Source: Rosistilla carotiformis (lineage in GTDB: Bacteria; Planctomycetota; Planctomycetia; Pirellulales; Pirellulaceae). From it: a stretch of 64,000 nucleotides of DNA. The notes beneath the pieces were generated by a model. It saw only the letters and a program-made list of their open reading frames with translations, was not told the origin of the DNA and made no database searches. The DNA is taken from NCBI RefSeq assembly GCF_007753095.1, contig NZ_CP036348.1:4999411-5063410 (forward strand), read 5' to 3'. Positions 54,414 through 63,433 of this stretch are shown here, piece by piece; within the stretch, counting starts at the first letter, position 1; each line of letters begins with the position of its first letter. A program made the position numbers and the translations under genes.

Positions 54414-55217
54414 GTGCAAATTGAATCGATTCCTTCGTGGCAGTTGCCTGCGGGCGTGAGCCCAGGAACCTGGGATTATGCCGCGCGACCGGCGATCGCA
54501 ACAGAGTATGACCAATACTTCGTCGACCACCCTCTGTTTGCCTTGGATCAACAGCTGGTTTTGCGGCATCTGCCTCCCGCCGATTCACAAGGGGCTGCGA
54601 CCGTTGCCGATCTGGGCTGTGGCACCGGGCGGGCGTTGGTTGCACTGGCGGCCAGCGGGTATCGCGGGCTGGCGATCGATCTGAGCCAGCACATGTTGGA
54701 TGTGGTGCAACAGAAAACCCAAACGCAGAATCTGCCAATCGTTTCAGTCCGGGCAAACCTTGTCGATCTGAATGGGATCGCCGACCAATGCGTCGATCAT
54801 GCCGTCTCGCTGTTTAGCACGTTGGGGATGATTCGCGGTCGTCAGCACCGGATCGCGGCGCTTGCGCACACACGGCGAATCCTCAAACCGGGGGGGCGAT
54901 TTGTGCTGCACGTTCACAATATCTGGTCGTCCCTTTACGATCCCTCCGGCCCCGCCTGGCTATTCCGTTCGTGGTGGTCCAGCCGCAAGCAAACCGACCA
55001 AGAATTTGGCGATCGCGTCTACCAATATCGCGGACTGCCGAACATGTTCCTTCACAACTTTGGGTTGAATGAGCTGAAGGCCGACCTGAGGCAAGCCGGT
55101 TTCCAAGTCGATCAGATCTTCCCACTGAATCAAACGGCCAGCGGCGTGTTGCCGTTGCGGCACCTGCTGCCGCGCGTCCGCGCCGGGGGCTTTGTCGCCG
55201 TTTGCCATCGTGATTGA
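54414..55217 (+). CDS. Class I SAM-dependent methyltransferase
   Basis: A 267-residue methyltransferase. SAM motif I is VADLGCGTGRAL, followed by AIDLSQHML (motif II) and ILKPGGRFVL (motif post-III), with HNIWSS after it. The fold matches the ubiquinone/small-molecule methyltransferase group (Methyltransf_11/25). The substrate is unknown. The start is GTG 54414, with no strong ribosome site. It stops exactly next to the opposite gene's stop: TGATCA gives TGA on both strands. Confidence 0.82.
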   Translation: MQIESIPSWQLPAGVSPGTWDYAARPAIATEYDQYFVDHPLFALDQQLVLRHLPPADSQGAATVADLGCGTGRALVALAASGYRGLAIDLSQHMLDVVQQKTQTQNLPIVSVRANLVDLNGIADQCVDHAVSLFSTLGMIRGRQHRIAALAHTRRILKPGGRFVLHVHNIWSSLYDPSGPAWLFRSWWSSRKQTDQEFGDRVYQYRGLPNMFLHNFGLNELKADLRQAGFQVDQIFPLNQTASGVLPLRHLLPRVRAGGFVAVCHRD

Positions 55218-56252
55218 TCACGATTCGGCAGGCGCCGTGCTGGCAGCCTGAAACGATTCCCGGACCTCCCGTTGTCCCGTCCAATAAAAGACGACTCCGA
55301 TCATCGCGATCGTGATCTTGACCATTTCGTACACCAACCCCACGATCGTTCCCGATGCGTCGGTCGGTTGTTGAGGCAATTTGGCATAGAGATGGTCCAG
55401 GGCGCCTTCGAAGACACCGATTCCAGCCAGTGAGATCGGCAATCCAGCAACGGCGTTGGCAATCGGAACGATCACCATATGCTCGGGTAGCGTCGGAGGA
55501 TGTCGATACAAACCCGCGGCGATGAAATAGATTGCCACCGCCAACATCATGTGCACCACGACCGACATCGCGATCGTGATCATGAACGCCCCGGTATGGT
55601 GCCGGAAGGCGCGTAAAGGATCGGCGATGCGATGCACGAAAGGCCCGACCATCGGCACGTCCATTATCCGGTCCAAAGCTTTGTCGATCAGAGAACCGCC
55701 CAACACGATCCCTAACATAAAGGCGGCGCCGGCCAAGGTTAACGAATAGACAACGGTGCGGATCATCGCAACATCGTCTCCGGCCAACGAGTCGCCGATC
55801 ATCCACAGCGCGACCGATGCGACCAACAGCAATCCGTACAGCCCCACAACGCGATCCACAAGCGCCGTCGCAAAGACTTCGATCTTTTTCCCTGGAGTGC
55901 GACGGGACAGAAAATAGGCTTTGAAGACATCCCCTCCCACCGCTCCGATCGAAACAAAGTTCAGCAAAAAACCGATCGCTCCCAACCGAACCCCTTCGGT
56001 GGGCGTCAACGGAATGTTGTGAGACCGCACCAACAGCCACCAACGAAGGTAGCTGAGCACGGTCGCCGCGAGGCCGACCAACATCGCCAGGGCCAGCAGA
56101 GAGTATTCCTTTGGCGAAGCTTGCAGCGCCGACCACTGTTCGGGCTGGATCTGGGAAACGAGATACCAAACGATCCCAACCGGTACGCCAAACTTGGCGA
56201 CCGTCAACAGAACCTGCTTCACAGACATTGTTTTACTGGGTGTGCTTTTCAT
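55218..56252 (-). CDS. LPG-synthase TM-domain protein (UPF0104/AglD2-like)
   Basis: A 344-residue integral membrane protein with seven to eight helices. The family signature is LRWWLLVRSHNIPLT near residue 70 and FLLNFVSIGAVGGDVFKAYFL at about 95-115, plus GLPISLAGIGVFEGAL at about 275. These match the lysylphosphatidylglycerol synthase TM region / flippase-like proteins. It lacks the C-terminal catalytic synthase domain, so it is probably a lipid flippase or glycolipid-linked transporter. Confidence 0.88.
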   Translation of the reverse strand: MKSTPSKTMSVKQVLLTVAKFGVPVGIVWYLVSQIQPEQWSALQASPKEYSLLALAMLVGLAATVLSYLRWWLLVRSHNIPLTPTEGVRLGAIGFLLNFVSIGAVGGDVFKAYFLSRRTPGKKIEVFATALVDRVVGLYGLLLVASVALWMIGDSLAGDDVAMIRTVVYSLTLAGAAFMLGIVLGGSLIDKALDRIMDVPMVGPFVHRIADPLRAFRHHTGAFMITIAMSVVVHMMLAVAIYFIAAGLYRHPPTLPEHMVIVPIANAVAGLPISLAGIGVFEGALDHLYAKLPQQPTDASGTIVGLVYEMVKITIAMIGVVFYWTGQREVRESFQAASTAPAES

Positions 56253-56675
56253 CGCGGCATTTTATCAGGAGGGCTCAAAAATCCGACACACCCAGTTTGT
56301 GTCCTATAGTTAGAGGATAGGCCCGGAAACCGCTTTTTGTATAGAGGATTGCAGCCTTCGATAGCGAACCAACCTCCGAGAGTTGATGTGAAAGAAAGCA
56401 GGCGATGGCATGCGAACAGGCGACCCGAACGACCGAAACTTCGTCACCGACAGCCTCAAGCATAGTTACCCTAACGGTAAAATCTCTGCCTGCGTTTCGA
56501 TTTTCTGCTCCCCTTCCATTGGTATTGCTTGCTGCTGCCTTACACGACAACTAGCATAAGGGTTCCATCCCACCGCCATTTTGCGCGGCACGGCAGCCGA
56601 CCACCCTCCCACTGGCATCCGGTCGACCGTCGCTTACAAAACACGAAGAGTCGCTTTCCCTGGAGACTGTTGATA
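56253..56675. other. Divergent intergenic region before the SHD1 gene
   Basis: A 423-base promoter region for the flippase-like gene (minus) and the SHD1 gene (plus). I found no supported gene and no strong hairpin. Confidence 0.45.
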
Positions 56676-58814
56676 ATGAATCGACGAATTCGCCGTCAGC
56701 TGAGCGTGATGATCGTCACGACGCTGACCGTCATCATGGCTGTGCCGCCTCATGCCGTTGCCGGTTGCTTTGCACCCTCGGCATCGAACTGCTGCTGCCC
56801 ATGCCCCGCGTCCTGCGCTCCCGTTTACTGTGCGCCCAGCTGCAGCACCGCGCCGGTCGTCTCCCGGTCGGCCTCCTGTGCCCCCGCGGTCGTCTCGTCG
56901 CCGGCTTGTGGAATCAGTACCGCCGCACCAGTCGTCTCGTCCAGCCTCCCCGCGTACCCAGCCGATAACTGCCCGATCTGCAAGACCGGATCGTACAGCG
57001 GTGATTCGACCGCGGAACCTCAAACGGTTCTCACCTTGCCGCCAGCGGCCGCAGAAGAAACCACTCCACCGCCAGCCCCCGAAGTCATTGGCGACTCCAC
57101 CGAGACTCCCGATGCCAAAGACGACCAGGTGATCCAACCTGCGACGGCGACCGAACCGATGCCGACCGAACCCAAACCTGCGCCGACGCCGGTCAATCCC
57201 GAACCGATGCCGACCGAAACGCCGAATCCTTTCAGCGAACGCAATGCCACGCCAGAGCCAGCCGAACCCAAAGCAGCTCCCGCGGAACCCAAGGCGGCTG
57301 CAGAGCCCAAAGCGGCTCCTGCCGAACCCAAGGCGGCTGCAGAGCCCAAAGCGGCTCCTGCCGAACCCAAGGCGGCTGCAGAGCCAAAAGCAGCTCCTGC
57401 TGAACCCAAGGCGGCCGCTGAGCCCAAACCAGCTCCTGCCGAACCCAAGGCGGCACCCGCTGAGCCCAAACCAGCTCCCGCCGAACCAACGCCTGCACCG
57501 GCAGAGCCCAAGGCAGCGCCAGCGGAACCAAAGCCCGCTGACGACGATCCCTTTGGAGCGCCTGCCGAACCAATGAAAGAAGCGCCTGCAGACGATCCCT
57601 TCGGTGCCGCTCCGGCCGAACCGAAGCCTGCCGCCGATCCAAAACCTGCTGCGGACGATCCCTTCGGGGCGGCACCTGCCGAACCGACCCCCGCCGCGGA
57701 TCCCAAACCAGCAGCCGACGATCCGTTTGGCGAAGTTCCAGCCGAACCGAAGCCTGCTGCAGACGATCCTTTTGGCGCGGCACCCGCCGAACCGATGAAG
57801 GACGCACCCGCGGACGACCTGTTCGATGCACCTGCGGAACCCAAGCCAGCAGCCGACGATCCCTTCGGGGCTCCCGCCGAACCAAAGCCTGCTGCGGATG
57901 ATCCTTTTGGCGCTCCCGCCGAACCGATGAAGGACGCACCCGCGGACGACCTGTTCGACGCGCCGGCCGACCCCAAACCGGCAGCCGACGATCCCTTCGG
58001 AGCTCCCGCCGAACCGATGACAGAAACGCCTGCCGACGACCTCTTCGGCGAGCCGAAGGCCGCTGAAGAACCCAAACCGGCAGCCGACGATCCCTTCGGA
58101 GCGGCACCGGCTGAACCGATGAAGGAAACGCCTGCGGACGATCCCTTTGGGGCCCCCGCTGAACCGAAGCCTGCCGCGGACGATCCGTTTGGAGCGGCAC
58201 CGGCTGAACCGATGAAGGACGCGCCCGCGGACGACTTGTTTGGCGTTCCAGGTGAACCAACGCCTGCGGATCCGAGTGATTTGTTCGGAGAGCCCGCCAA
58301 ACCTGCCGACGCCGCACCCGCGGACGATTTGTTTGGTGAACCTGCCAAGGAAGCCCCCATGGAAACCGACGACCTGTTTGGCGCCCCGCCCGCAGCAACC
58401 GATTCCGCGCCCGCAGACGACCTGTTCGGCACGCCACCGGCAGCAACCGAACCGGCTCCCGCGGACGATCTGTTCGGCACGCCTCCAGCAGACGACGCGG
58501 CTCCCGCAACGGAACCGGAACCTGCCGGTGGGCTCGACGACCTGTTTGGTGACCCCAAGCCGGCCGACGACAACAAAGAAGCGGCGGACGATCCGTTCGG
58601 CGACCTTTCGATGCGTGTCTGGAAGGACAACACCAGTACCTTTGAAACCGAAGGGCGACTGATCCTGATCGGAACCGATTTCGTGAAACTGCTGAAATCC
58701 AACGGTCGCACCTGCACCGTGCCGACGCGACGGTTGAGTCCTTTGGACGCGGATTACGTCGGACAGATCGCAAAATCGATCAACGGTCCAGTGATCCAAC
58801 TGGTCAGCAACTAG
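56676..58814 (+). CDS. Exported Pro/Ala-rich repeat protein with C-terminal SHD1 domain
   Basis: A 712-residue protein. ATG 56676 has GGAG ten bases upstream and begins a signal peptide (MNRRIRRQLSVMIVTTLTVI, cleavage near HAVAG). Next is a Cys-rich stretch (FAPSASNCCCPCPASC), then an acidic Pro/Ala linker containing N184-P-F. Residues 204-255 are four 13-residue repeats (EPKAAAEPKAAPA). From about 289 to 640 there are 22 short D[PL]F[GD] motifs: twelve DPFG, eight DLFG and two DLFD. The C terminus (646-712: MRVWKDNTSTFETEGRLI...) is an SHD1 domain, as in yeast Sla1. It ends in a perfect terminator. It probably assembles with itself or partners outside the cytoplasm. Confidence 0.82.
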   Translation: MNRRIRRQLSVMIVTTLTVIMAVPPHAVAGCFAPSASNCCCPCPASCAPVYCAPSCSTAPVVSRSASCAPAVVSSPACGISTAAPVVSSSLPAYPADNCPICKTGSYSGDSTAEPQTVLTLPPAAAEETTPPPAPEVIGDSTETPDAKDDQVIQPATATEPMPTEPKPAPTPVNPEPMPTETPNPFSERNATPEPAEPKAAPAEPKAAAEPKAAPAEPKAAAEPKAAPAEPKAAAEPKAAPAEPKAAAEPKPAPAEPKAAPAEPKPAPAEPTPAPAEPKAAPAEPKPADDDPFGAPAEPMKEAPADDPFGAAPAEPKPAADPKPAADDPFGAAPAEPTPAADPKPAADDPFGEVPAEPKPAADDPFGAAPAEPMKDAPADDLFDAPAEPKPAADDPFGAPAEPKPAADDPFGAPAEPMKDAPADDLFDAPADPKPAADDPFGAPAEPMTETPADDLFGEPKAAEEPKPAADDPFGAAPAEPMKETPADDPFGAPAEPKPAADDPFGAAPAEPMKDAPADDLFGVPGEPTPADPSDLFGEPAKPADAAPADDLFGEPAKEAPMETDDLFGAPPAATDSAPADDLFGTPPAATEPAPADDLFGTPPADDAAPATEPEPAGGLDDLFGDPKPADDNKEAADDPFGDLSMRVWKDNTSTFETEGRLILIGTDFVKLLKSNGRTCTVPTRRLSPLDADYVGQIAKSINGPVIQLVSN
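57285..57440 (+). repeat. Four tandem 39-base repeats
   Basis: Units start at 57285, 57324, 57363 and 57402. The first two are identical and the rest diverge at synonymous and a few other sites. They encode the EPKAAAEPKAAPA units of the SHD1 protein and continue downstream as less exact repeats. Confidence 0.85.
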
Positions 58815-58858
58815 CCAACACGCAGCGGCAAAACGCTGCGAAGTGTTAAATTTCAGCG

Positions 58859-58897
58859 AAAGGGACCGCTTCCTAGCGAAGCGGTCCCTTTTCTTTT
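58859..58897 (+). terminator. Rho-independent terminator of the SHD1 gene
   Basis: A perfect 14-base stem (58859-58872 with 58878-58891, loop CTAGC) followed by a T-rich run. A smaller hairpin, arms 58821-58827 and 58834-58840, precedes it. Confidence 0.9.
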
Positions 58898-59013
58898 ACA
58901 CCGAACATCCCCCACCACCGAGCAATATCTTTTCACCAAAAAAAGGTGACGTGCCGAAAGCTTCACACTTGATGCGCCCCGATTCTCAATTAACTTAGTT
59001 GAGCTGAACTTCC

Positions 59014-60216
59014 GTGCAGGATTCCCGGCCCCTCCCATCGCCGTCGATTCACCCAATGCCCTTGGCCGACTCTCCCAACCAACCGTCCCAGTCGCCATCG
59101 GAACGCAACGCCGATGTTCCCCCATCGTCGTTGCCGACCGCGGCGGGAAAGCATCACGTCCGATCGATCCACGCAAGTTGCCTGGACGATGGATTGGTTG
59201 CCCGGTGGGAGGAATTGCGATCGAGCAATCCGGCCCTCTACAGCCCCTTCTTTTCGCCTGAGTTTACGCAAGCGGTCAACCAAGTTCGCGACGACTGCCA
59301 GGTCGCAATCATCGAACAGGCCGGCATTCCGATCGCCTTCCTTCCCTACCATCGCAGCGGCCGATCGCTGTTTCCCGTCGGTCGCACGATCAACGATGCT
59401 CACGGCCCCATCTGCGGCCCTGGCACGACGATCGATTGGCGTGGCTTGCTGACCGAACTCGATGCCACCGGATACGAATACCATGCCCTCTTCTCGTCGG
59501 CCGACGACGTTCAAGAGCACGCCTTTGGATGGACCAAAGCGTTTTTATGCGACCTGAATGCATCCGACCTTCGCTACGATCTCTGGCTGGAACAGAATCG
59601 GAAAACGATTTTTAAACAGCGACGCAAAACGAAGAAGTTGATTCGCGAGGAGGGACCGCTGCGGTTGGAGTATGCGTCGACCGACCCCGCCGTGCTCGAT
59701 CGCTTGATCCAACTCAAACGCGAACAATATCAACGCACTCGGATTTTTGACATCTTCTCGGTCGATTGGATCCGCAGCCTCTTGCACCTGATGCTCACCC
59801 GCGACGGTGCCGTCCAAGGACGCCTTTCGGCGATCTACGCCGGAGACCAATTGGTCGCGATGCACATGGGAATGCAAGAAGGCAAGCTGCTGCATTATTG
59901 GTTCCCGGTATACGATCAGGACTTCAGCTACGCCTCCCCCGGCACCGCGTTGTTTTTAGAAATCGTTCGCCAGGCGGAAGCCAACCAGATCGACAAGATT
60001 GATTTTGGGTACGGTGAATTACCCTATAAATGGACACTCAACAACGTCATCGACAGTGTCCCCCACGGCGCGATCTGCGTCTCGCCCGCCGCATGGCACG
60101 CGAGGCGTCTACGCGGTGGGATGATGCGAACGCTCAAGGCGTTGCCCGGCAAGGAGTGGTCGAAGCGGCTGCTACGCAAAGTCCATCCACAGTTCGGCCG
60201 CGGCAGTTACCACTGA
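59014..60216 (+). CDS. FemAB/GNAT-type acyltransferase (CelD/BcsL-like)
   Basis: A 400-residue cytosolic protein. The first 45 residues are Pro/Ser-rich and probably disordered. The rest follows the FemAB-like double GNAT fold of the CelD/BcsL family: SPFFSPEFTQAVNQVRDD, the central QRRKTKKLIREEG basic helix, HMGMQEGKLLHYWFPVYD and LFLEIVRQAEANQIDKIDFGYGEL. Members are linked with exopolysaccharide clusters or peptidoglycan modification. The start GTG 59014 is uncertain; ATG 59056 is an alternative. Confidence 0.78.
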   Translation: MQDSRPLPSPSIHPMPLADSPNQPSQSPSERNADVPPSSLPTAAGKHHVRSIHASCLDDGLVARWEELRSSNPALYSPFFSPEFTQAVNQVRDDCQVAIIEQAGIPIAFLPYHRSGRSLFPVGRTINDAHGPICGPGTTIDWRGLLTELDATGYEYHALFSSADDVQEHAFGWTKAFLCDLNASDLRYDLWLEQNRKTIFKQRRKTKKLIREEGPLRLEYASTDPAVLDRLIQLKREQYQRTRIFDIFSVDWIRSLLHLMLTRDGAVQGRLSAIYAGDQLVAMHMGMQEGKLLHYWFPVYDQDFSYASPGTALFLEIVRQAEANQIDKIDFGYGELPYKWTLNNVIDSVPHGAICVSPAAWHARRLRGGMMRTLKALPGKEWSKRLLRKVHPQFGRGSYH

Positions 60217-60333
60217 TCTCCGCCGTTTGTGTCGGCGGCCCGATTCGGGTCACCCCGTCCCCGTCGGGTCGGGCGTCAATTCCGTTCCAACGCGTGGGGC
60301 GTTGCTGCCGCGGTTAACGAGTCGAGCGACGTA

Positions 60334-61620
60334 CTACTTCTCTCCGATCGCAAACAACCGTTGCTCACCGCGAATGTAGATTCGGCCATCGGCGATCGCT
60401 GGCGATGCAAACGCCCGCTCGCCCAGTTGCGGTTCAGCGATCTGCTGGAACTCTTTCCCCGGCTGCACGATGTGCATCGTGCCATCTTCAGCCAACAGGA
60501 AAACCTTGCCAGCCGCCACGACTGGCGAGGCGCTAAACTTGCGCCCCAACCGCACGTTCCAGAAGCGTTCCCCGGTTGCCGTGTCGTAACAATTGGCTGT
60601 CCCCCGATCGTCGGCCACGATCAAAAACGGTCCAGCCAAGATCGGCGAAGGGACATAGCTGCGGACGTCGGTGCTGTGCCAACTGACATGCGAATCGCTG
60701 ACATCATCGCGTCCGTCGGGGCGGATCGCGATCACGTGATGCGTTGGATAGCCCGCTGTGACGAAGAAGTGTTTGCCGTCGTAAACCGGCGACGCGACGA
60801 ACTGTTCGGTCGGCCCTTCAACCGTCCACAGCGTCGCCCCATCGCGCGGATTGAAACTGGTGACGGCCAAGCTGCCCGGCAAAACAAGCTGATCCGCACC
60901 TTCGACCTCACGGATCAGCGGCGTCGCATAGCTGCGCGTTTGATGCCGACGCGGCACCTTCCAGACGGTTTGCCCCGTTTTGCGATCCAAGGCCACCAGG
61001 AACGAATCGCCATCGTGATCTCCGTTGATGATCACGAGATCGTCATGCAAAACGGGATTGCTGCAAAAGCCGTGGACGCTGCGAAAGACACCCGGCCGCG
61101 CTAACCAACGCTGTTTGCCGGACAAATCGTACGCTGCGACGACGATCTTGCCCGGCGTGAGGTTGCGTGCCCTGCCGACGTTTTTCGCCGGCGCCTCGCT
61201 GCCATCGACCTCCAGGAAAACGGCAACGACCTGATCGCCGTCGGTCACTGGTGTGCTGCTGGCAAAGCTATTTAACGAATGCTTCGTTTCTAACGGCGCG
61301 TTGAAAACGGTCGATTCCCAAAGCGTCTCCCCCGTCGCCGTGCTCAAACACAACAACTGGCGGTCCTGCTGATCTTCGAGGCATGTGACAAGAAAGATCT
61401 TGTCGTTCCAGACGATTGGCGATCCATGCCCCGTGCCGGGCAAATCCTTCGTCCAAACGATGTTCTTCCCCGTCGTGCCGTCCCAATCGGTCGGCGGCGT
61501 CGATTCCAAGCTGCTGCCATCGCCGCGCGGCCCCCGCCAGCCTGGCCACGGTTCCGCGTCCGCCGATGCGACAGGAAAGATCATCAAAAGGGCGATGCAG
61601 GTTCGCAGCAGAAGTTTCAT
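60334..61620 (-). CDS. Exported PQQ-like beta-propeller protein
   Basis: A 428-residue protein with signal peptide (MKLLLRTCIALLMIFPVA) from ATG 61620. The mature part is made of seven or so WD-like PQQ blades, for example LLCLSTATGETLWES, VVAAYDLSGKQRWLA, LVALDRKTGQTVWKV and ATGERFWNVRLG. The beginning WPGWRGPRGDG is typical of planctomycete PQQ-repeat proteins. It has no dehydrogenase Cys pair or visible PQQ ligands, so it is more likely a binding scaffold than an enzyme. Confidence 0.88.
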   Translation of the reverse strand: MKLLLRTCIALLMIFPVASADAEPWPGWRGPRGDGSSLESTPPTDWDGTTGKNIVWTKDLPGTGHGSPIVWNDKIFLVTCLEDQQDRQLLCLSTATGETLWESTVFNAPLETKHSLNSFASSTPVTDGDQVVAVFLEVDGSEAPAKNVGRARNLTPGKIVVAAYDLSGKQRWLARPGVFRSVHGFCSNPVLHDDLVIINGDHDGDSFLVALDRKTGQTVWKVPRRHQTRSYATPLIREVEGADQLVLPGSLAVTSFNPRDGATLWTVEGPTEQFVASPVYDGKHFFVTAGYPTHHVIAIRPDGRDDVSDSHVSWHSTDVRSYVPSPILAGPFLIVADDRGTANCYDTATGERFWNVRLGRKFSASPVVAAGKVFLLAEDGTMHIVQPGKEFQQIAEPQLGERAFASPAIADGRIYIRGEQRLFAIGEK

Positions 61621-61767
61621 CGGTGAGACCAGAGGGCGAGAGGATCGACCGCAGAAGTGCGGGACCGATGTTCTACGCTGCCCCAAGGCGAAACGCAAGT
61701 TTTTACCGCGGCGAACCGAGTAGGGGCTGCGTCTCTGCTACCGTCAGGCGGCCAAGGCACTGCCGAT

Positions 61768-62928
61768 CTAGCGTGGCAGCGGCAGACCGCTGTTGGTGGC
61801 GATGTTGTCGCAGTGGATCACGGTGTCATAAGGACAATGCCCTAGGACGTCGGCGATCTGGCCACTGGGCAAGCCGATGATTTTTGTCGCTTCGTCGGAA
61901 GTGTAGTTGATCAGACCACGAGCGATCTCATTTCCTTGAGGGTCGACGATGGCAACGACTTCGCCACGATCAAACACTCCCTCGACGCGGCGGATTCCGA
62001 TCGCCAACAGGCTCTTTCCTCGGTCACCTACCGCGCGAGCGGCACCTGCGTCGACGTGCAGTTCGCCCGCCAATGCCGCTGCCGAATCGATCCACCGCAG
62101 CCGGCCGCGAATCGCTTTCTCTTCGGGTTGAAACAGCGTTCCGATCGATTCGCCAGCCAAGATCTTTTCCAACACACGATCATCGCGGCCGGGGCCGATG
62201 ATCACCGAGTGGCCATGCGAGGTGGCGATCTGAGCGGCGACAAGTTTGCTGCTCATCCCTCCCTTGCTGACACTGCTTTTTGTGTCGCAGGCCATCGCGA
62301 TCACCTCGTGGTTGATCGTTTCAACCGTCGACATCCTTTTGCTGTTCGGATCGCTGGGGTGGCAGGTATGCAGGCCGTCGATGTCGGTCAGGATCACCAA
62401 CATCGCATCGTTAATAAGACTGGCAACCGAAGCGGCCAAGCGATCGTTGTCGCCAAAGGTGGTCATCAGTTCTTCGACCGCAACGCTGTCGTTTTCGTTG
62501 ATGATCGGAATCGCCCGAAAGGCCGCGATCTGACGCAGTGCATTCCGCAGGTTCAAAAAGCTGGAGCGATTTCGCAGATCGTCGGCGGTCAGTAGAACCT
62601 GCGCCGCGTGCCGCCCATGTTTTGCGAACGCGTGCTCGTAGGCTTGGATCAGATCGGTTTGCCCGATCGCCGCCACGGCTTGCAAGTCGGCCAGCAATCG
62701 CGGACGTTCGGTCAGTCCCAGCTTGCCGATCCCCGCTCCGACTGCACCGCTGCTGACCAGCACGACGGTCCGCCCCGAGTCCATGACTTTGCATAATTGT
62801 TCGGCGAGGATCGCGATTCGGTTGCGGTCGAGCCCGCCGTCAGGAGATGTCAGCACACGCGTGCCGACTTTAACGACCAAGGTTTTTGCCGCGTTGAGCG
62901 CTTCGATTCGATGGATGTCGGTTGCCAC
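61768..62928 (-). CDS. proB: Glutamate 5-kinase with PUA domain
   Basis: A 386-residue enzyme that phosphorylates glutamate, the first step in proline biosynthesis. The amino-acid kinase domain shows LVVKVGTRVL, VLVSSGAVGAG, NENDSVAVEEL, FGDNDRLAASVA, LTDIDGLH and GGMSSKLVAA. The last 100 residues are the PUA domain (RGRLRWIDSAAA, then GEVVAIVDPQGNEIARGLINYTS). It is a complete, normal-length protein. proA is not in the window. Confidence 0.96.
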   Translation of the reverse strand: MATDIHRIEALNAAKTLVVKVGTRVLTSPDGGLDRNRIAILAEQLCKVMDSGRTVVLVSSGAVGAGIGKLGLTERPRLLADLQAVAAIGQTDLIQAYEHAFAKHGRHAAQVLLTADDLRNRSSFLNLRNALRQIAAFRAIPIINENDSVAVEELMTTFGDNDRLAASVASLINDAMLVILTDIDGLHTCHPSDPNSKRMSTVETINHEVIAMACDTKSSVSKGGMSSKLVAAQIATSHGHSVIIGPGRDDRVLEKILAGESIGTLFQPEEKAIRGRLRWIDSAAALAGELHVDAGAARAVGDRGKSLLAIGIRRVEGVFDRGEVVAIVDPQGNEIARGLINYTSDEATKIIGLPSGQIADVLGHCPYDTVIHCDNIATNSGLPLPR

Positions 62929-63433
62929 TTTAAATTCCTATGAGGTGACAACCATTCTGCGCCAACCGACCCCGCGGCGCAAAGCCCCCGCCGCGAAACG
63001 TCGCGCGCGATTGGATCCTCACGGTTAAGACAACGACTGGCCTTCAACCGTCTGCCACCGATGAAAACGATGGTTCGCAACCACTTGGGGTGGTTTCTCA
63101 ATGAGGGCCAAGCAGGGAAAAGCACGGTTTTGGGGACAGCGATGAACTGAAGCCACAGCCCGATGGGCTGTGGGGGCGATGCACACTCGAGCGAACGACG
63201 CGCGGGCGATGCCCTCGCGGTTAAACGAGATTTGGGGACGCACCCTGCTGGTGGTATCGCTTCCGCTCAACCACCGCCTCATCGCTGCCGCCCCCCTGGC
63301 GCGGTAATGATAAACGCAGGTCCACTCTTTCCATTACACCGCAGAGAGGTGTGGATATCTTTTGTGCCCTGAGCCGCGTTCAGCGGCGCTAGTGTCAAGC
63401 CAGCCGGAGCTGGCGGCTGAGATCGCTTGGAGT
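62929..63433. other. Intergenic region between proB and thiC
   Basis: A 505-base stretch with no supported gene. It holds the proB promoter and the downstream end of thiC. Near 63400 there is an imperfect hairpin (AGCCAGCCGGAGCTGGCGGCT, one bulge). Related short sequences recur elsewhere, for example GCGGTTAACGAG near 60312 and GCGGTTAAACGAG near 63220, possibly dispersed short elements. Confidence 0.4.

Noticed and set aside
57285-57440. CRISPR-like array
   Set aside because: The repeats are contiguous without spacers and lie in a coding frame.
56634-58799. Very long open frame on the minus strand opposite the SHD1 gene
   Set aside because: It arises from the GC-rich repeats; its translation is Arg/Gly/Cys-rich without domains, and the plus strand has signal peptide, SHD1 and a terminator.
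56676-58814. Eukaryote-type membrane-coat or endocytosis protein
   Set aside because: Only the SHD1 domain and DPF-like motifs resemble endocytic proteins; a signal peptide points to export and there is no coat-type fold.
63300-63360. tRNA-like stretch between proB and thiC
   Set aside because: No cloverleaf with a T-loop and acceptor pairing can be drawn.
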